7,680 bases of DNA from an uncultured Erysipelotrichaceae bacterium (GTDB taxonomy: Bacteria; Bacillota_I; Bacilli_A; RFN20; CAG-826), in contig CAMYZF010000049.1 in NCBI GenBank assembly GCA_947303755.1, positions 1 through 7,680 on the forward strand. The letters are read 5' to 3'. The notes beneath the pieces were generated by a model, which ran no database searches, was not told the origin of the DNA, and saw only the letters and a program-made list of their open reading frames with translations. Below are positions 5,956-7,680 of this stretch, piece by piece. Position 1 is the stretch's first letter. Each line of letters starts with the position of its first letter. Position numbers and translations under genes: made by a program.

Positions 5956-7029
5956 ATGTCAGTTAAAGTCGCAATCAATGGTTTCGGAAGAATTGGCCGT
6001 CTCGCATTCAGACAAATGTTTGGTGCAGAAGGTTATGAAATCGTTGCCATTAATGACCTCACTTCTCCAAAAATGTTAGCAAACCTCTTAAAGTATGATA
6101 CAGCTCAAGGTGGTTATGCTGGACACATTGGCGAAGGTTTACACACTGTTTCTAGCAAAGAACCAGTCTTAGCAGAAGATGGAAAAACAGTCGTTACTCC
6201 AGGTTCAATTACCGTTGATGGTAAAGAAATTACCATTTACGCAAAACCAAACGCTGCTGAACTTCCATGGAAAGAGCTCAAAGTTGATGTCGTCTTAGAA
6301 TGTACAGGTTTCTACTGCTCTAAGGAAAAATCAATGGCTCACATCAATGCCGGTGCACGTAAAGTTGTTATCTCCGCTCCAGCTGGAAAAGATTTACCAA
6401 CAATCGTCTATGGTGTTAACGAAAAATCACTTAAGAAAGAAGATAACGTTATCTCTGCAGCAAGCTGCACAACCAACTGCTTAGCTCCAATGGCTAAAGC
6501 TCTTAATGATTTAGCACCAATTCAATCTGGTATTATGAGCACAATTCACGCTTATACTGGTGACCAAATGATCCTTGATGGACCACATAGAAAAGGTGAT
6601 CTTCGTAGAGCCCGTGCAGGCGCTGCCAACATCGTTCCAAATAGCACCGGTGCTGCTAAAGCAATCGGTTTAGTTATTCCAGAACTCAATGGTAAACTCA
6701 TCGGTTCCGCTCAACGTGTTCCAGTTCCAACTGGTTCAACAACCATCCTTACCGCTGTCGTTAAATTTAAAGGCGAATTAACCGCTGAAGTTATCAACGC
6801 TTATATGAAGAAAGTTGCAGACGAATCCTACGGATATAACGAAGATCCAATCGTCTCCAGCGATGTCATCGGTATGAGATTCGGTTCATTATTCGATGCA
6901 ACCCAAACAATGGTTTGTAGCCTTGGTGATGGTTTATATGAAGTTCAAGTCGTCTCTTGGTACGATAACGAAAATTCATATACTTCCCAAATGGTTCGCA
7001 CCATTAAATACTTCGCCGAAAAGTGCTAA
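5956..7029 (+). CDS. gap: Glyceraldehyde-3-phosphate dehydrogenase, NAD-type, glycolytic
   Basis: GAPDH oxidises and phosphorylates glyceraldehyde-3-phosphate to 1,3-bisphosphoglycerate with NAD, in the cytoplasm. Visible motifs: the Rossmann loop GFGRIGR (9-15), D34 ending the second strand (INDL), a mark of NAD preference, the catalytic block SAASCTTNCLAP with nucleophile C171, general base H198 in STIHAYTGDQ, the S-loop DGPHRKGDLRRARAGA (208-223), PNSTGAAKAIGLVIPELNGK (228-247) and the C-terminal SWYDNENSYTSQMVRT (334-349). At 357 residues it is about 20 longer than usual; the extra length lies around residues 60-85, between AGHIGEG and SITVDGK. Proline is coded by CCA at all 15 sites. It is preceded by its own likely promoter with a cre and followed by pgk, so the substrate passes directly to the next glycolytic enzyme. 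The upstream gene is not cggR, unlike in Bacillus. Confidence 0.97.
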   Translation: MSVKVAINGFGRIGRLAFRQMFGAEGYEIVAINDLTSPKMLANLLKYDTAQGGYAGHIGEGLHTVSSKEPVLAEDGKTVVTPGSITVDGKEITIYAKPNAAELPWKELKVDVVLECTGFYCSKEKSMAHINAGARKVVISAPAGKDLPTIVYGVNEKSLKKEDNVISAASCTTNCLAPMAKALNDLAPIQSGIMSTIHAYTGDQMILDGPHRKGDLRRARAGAANIVPNSTGAAKAIGLVIPELNGKLIGSAQRVPVPTGSTTILTAVVKFKGELTAEVINAYMKKVADESYGYNEDPIVSSDVIGMRFGSLFDATQTMVCSLGDGLYEVQVVSWYDNENSYTSQMVRTIKYFAEKC

Positions 7030-7047
7030 GTATCAATTAATTTAATT

Positions 7048-7072
7048 AGAGGCACAACTTTGTTGTGTCTCT
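7048..7072 (+). terminator. Hairpin between gap and pgk, possible partial terminator or processing site
   Basis: AGAGGCACAAC (7048-7058), a TTT loop and GTTGTGTCTCT (7062-7072) form an 11-bp stem with one G-U wobble. Only three U residues (with the last arm base) follow before AAAAC, so full termination is doubtful. The pgk RBS begins only 8 nt after the stem. It may attenuate pgk relative to gap or protect the gap mRNA 3' end after processing. Confidence 0.55.
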
Positions 7073-7079
7073 TTAAAAC

Positions 7080-7086
7080 AAAGGAG
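7080..7086 (+). promoter_or_regulatory. Ribosome binding site for pgk
   Basis: AAAGGAG lies 7 nt before the ATG at 7094 and fixes the pgk start. No separate promoter is visible in the 64-nt gap, so pgk is probably transcribed with gap. Confidence 0.75.
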
Positions 7087-7093
7087 ATAAAAA

Positions 7094-7680
7094 ATGCTCA
7101 CAGTTGAAAACTTAAAAAACATCAAAGGCAAAGTCGTCGTTGTCCGCGTTGACTTCAACGTCCCACAAGCCGATGGCAAAATCCGTGATGACAACCGTGT
7201 TAGAGCAGCTCTTCCAACCATCAAAAAACTCATCTCTGAAGGTGCAAGAGTTGTCTTATTTTCCCATTTAGGAAAAGTTAAACACAAAGAAGAACCAGAA
7301 GTTGTTGCAAAGCAAAAAGCTAAAAACAACCTCGCAATTGTCGCTCCAAGATTAGGCGAACTCTTAGGTCAAGAAGTTAAATTCTTACCAGAAACTCGTG
7401 GTGAAGCTTACGTTAAAGCTGTTAAAGGTCTTAAAGACGGTGAAGTCTTATTAGTCCAAAACACCCGTTATGAAAAAGGTGAAGAAAAGAACGATCCAGA
7501 ACTCGCTAAAGAATGGGCTTCTGTCGCAGATGCATACGTTATGGATGCATTTGGTTCCGCTCATAGAGCGCATGCTTCTACATATGGAATTCCAGAACTT
7601 CTTAAGAAGGAAGGAAAACCAGTTGCATGTGGTTATTTAGTTGAAAAAGAAATCGCCAACTTAATGCGTTGTGTCGATGT
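7094..7680 (+). CDS. pgk: Phosphoglycerate kinase, N-terminal half (3' end outside window)
   Basis: PGK transfers the phosphoryl group of 1,3-bisphosphoglycerate to ADP, the first ATP-forming step of glycolysis. The first 195 codons of about 395-420 are present, covering the 3-phosphoglycerate-binding N-terminal domain: RVDFNVP (18-24, with D20 and N22), R35 in DDNRVRA, LFSHLGK (55-61, with H58), NTRYEKGEEKNDPELA (123-138, with R125) and DAFGSAHRAHAS (151-162, with R158). The substrate-binding basic residues are intact. Small departures from the common wording are VQNTR for the usual LENxR and VMDAFG for VNDAFG. The LFSHLGKVK and EWASVAD wording recalls Mollicutes and Erysipelotrichia enzymes. 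Residues 62-78 are a lysine- and glutamate-rich stretch slightly longer than in Bacillus. All 8 prolines use CCA, as in gap. The open reading frame continues past the last base, so this is a cut by the window, not a truncation. Confidence 0.97.
   Translation, partial: MLTVENLKNIKGKVVVVRVDFNVPQADGKIRDDNRVRAALPTIKKLISEGARVVLFSHLGKVKHKEEPEVVAKQKAKNNLAIVAPRLGELLGQEVKFLPETRGEAYVKAVKGLKDGEVLLVQNTRYEKGEEKNDPELAKEWASVADAYVMDAFGSAHRAHASTYGIPELLKKEGKPVACGYLVEKEIANLMRCVD

Noticed and set aside
7042..7329. Minus-strand open frame of 95 codons opposite pgk
   Set aside because: It is wholly antisense to the clearly coding pgk start and the gap-pgk hairpin, and its translation resembles no family I know. 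It is a by-product of biased codon use in pgk.
1..7680. Mobile element, CRISPR array, toxin-antitoxin or phage genes
   Set aside because: No direct-repeat arrays, transposase motifs, integrase motifs or tRNA/attachment sites were seen. The small XRE protein has no toxin partner beside it; its neighbours are whiA and gap.

Overview
The window is a gene-dense, all plus-strand housekeeping segment from a low-GC Gram-positive bacterium (Bacillota, class Bacilli in the broad sense). Gene order (uvrA, lgt, a PpaX-type phosphatase, trxB, rapZ, whiA) matches the conserved uvrA-hprK-lgt-ppaX / trxB-rapZ-yvcK-whiA neighbourhood of Bacillota, but with hprK and yvcK absent. The PGK fragment has mollicute/Erysipelotrichia-like wording (LFSHLGKVK, NTRYEKGE, KEWASVAD), so a lineage near the Mollicutes or Erysipelotrichia is likely. 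UGA is a real stop (whiA ends in TGA and overlaps the next start) and Trp is TGG, so the Mycoplasma genetic code is not used. The exact genus cannot be read from the window.

Region 1 (1-5843) is one tightly packed unit: the 3' end of uvrA, lgt, a HAD phosphatase, a thioredoxin-reductase-like flavoprotein, rapZ, whiA and a 75-residue XRE-type regulator. Adjacent genes either overlap (14, 1 and 4 nt) or are separated by only 2 nt, so they are probably co-transcribed and translationally coupled. No promoter or terminator is visible inside this stretch.

Region 2 (5844-5955) is the only real regulatory gap. It carries an exact match to the CcpA cre consensus, overlapping inverted repeats, a TATAAT -10 with a poor -35, and a near-perfect Shine-Dalgarno sequence for gap. 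This looks like an activator-dependent glycolytic promoter.

Region 3 (5956-7680) is glycolytic: gap (GAPDH) then pgk, which runs off the window. They are separated by 64 nt holding an 11-bp hairpin. Both use CCA for every proline, unlike the upstream genes, which fits high expression.

Most of the content is ordinary core genome. The points that stand out are: a TrxB-like protein that keeps its CATC redox centre and FAD motifs but lacks the NADPH-binding signatures; an Lgt with about 155 extra N-terminal residues forming roughly four additional membrane segments; the cre/palindrome region before gap; and a small XRE regulator sitting where crh (after whiA) or cggR (before gap) would be found in Bacillus. 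No mobile element, CRISPR array, tRNA or rRNA gene was seen.
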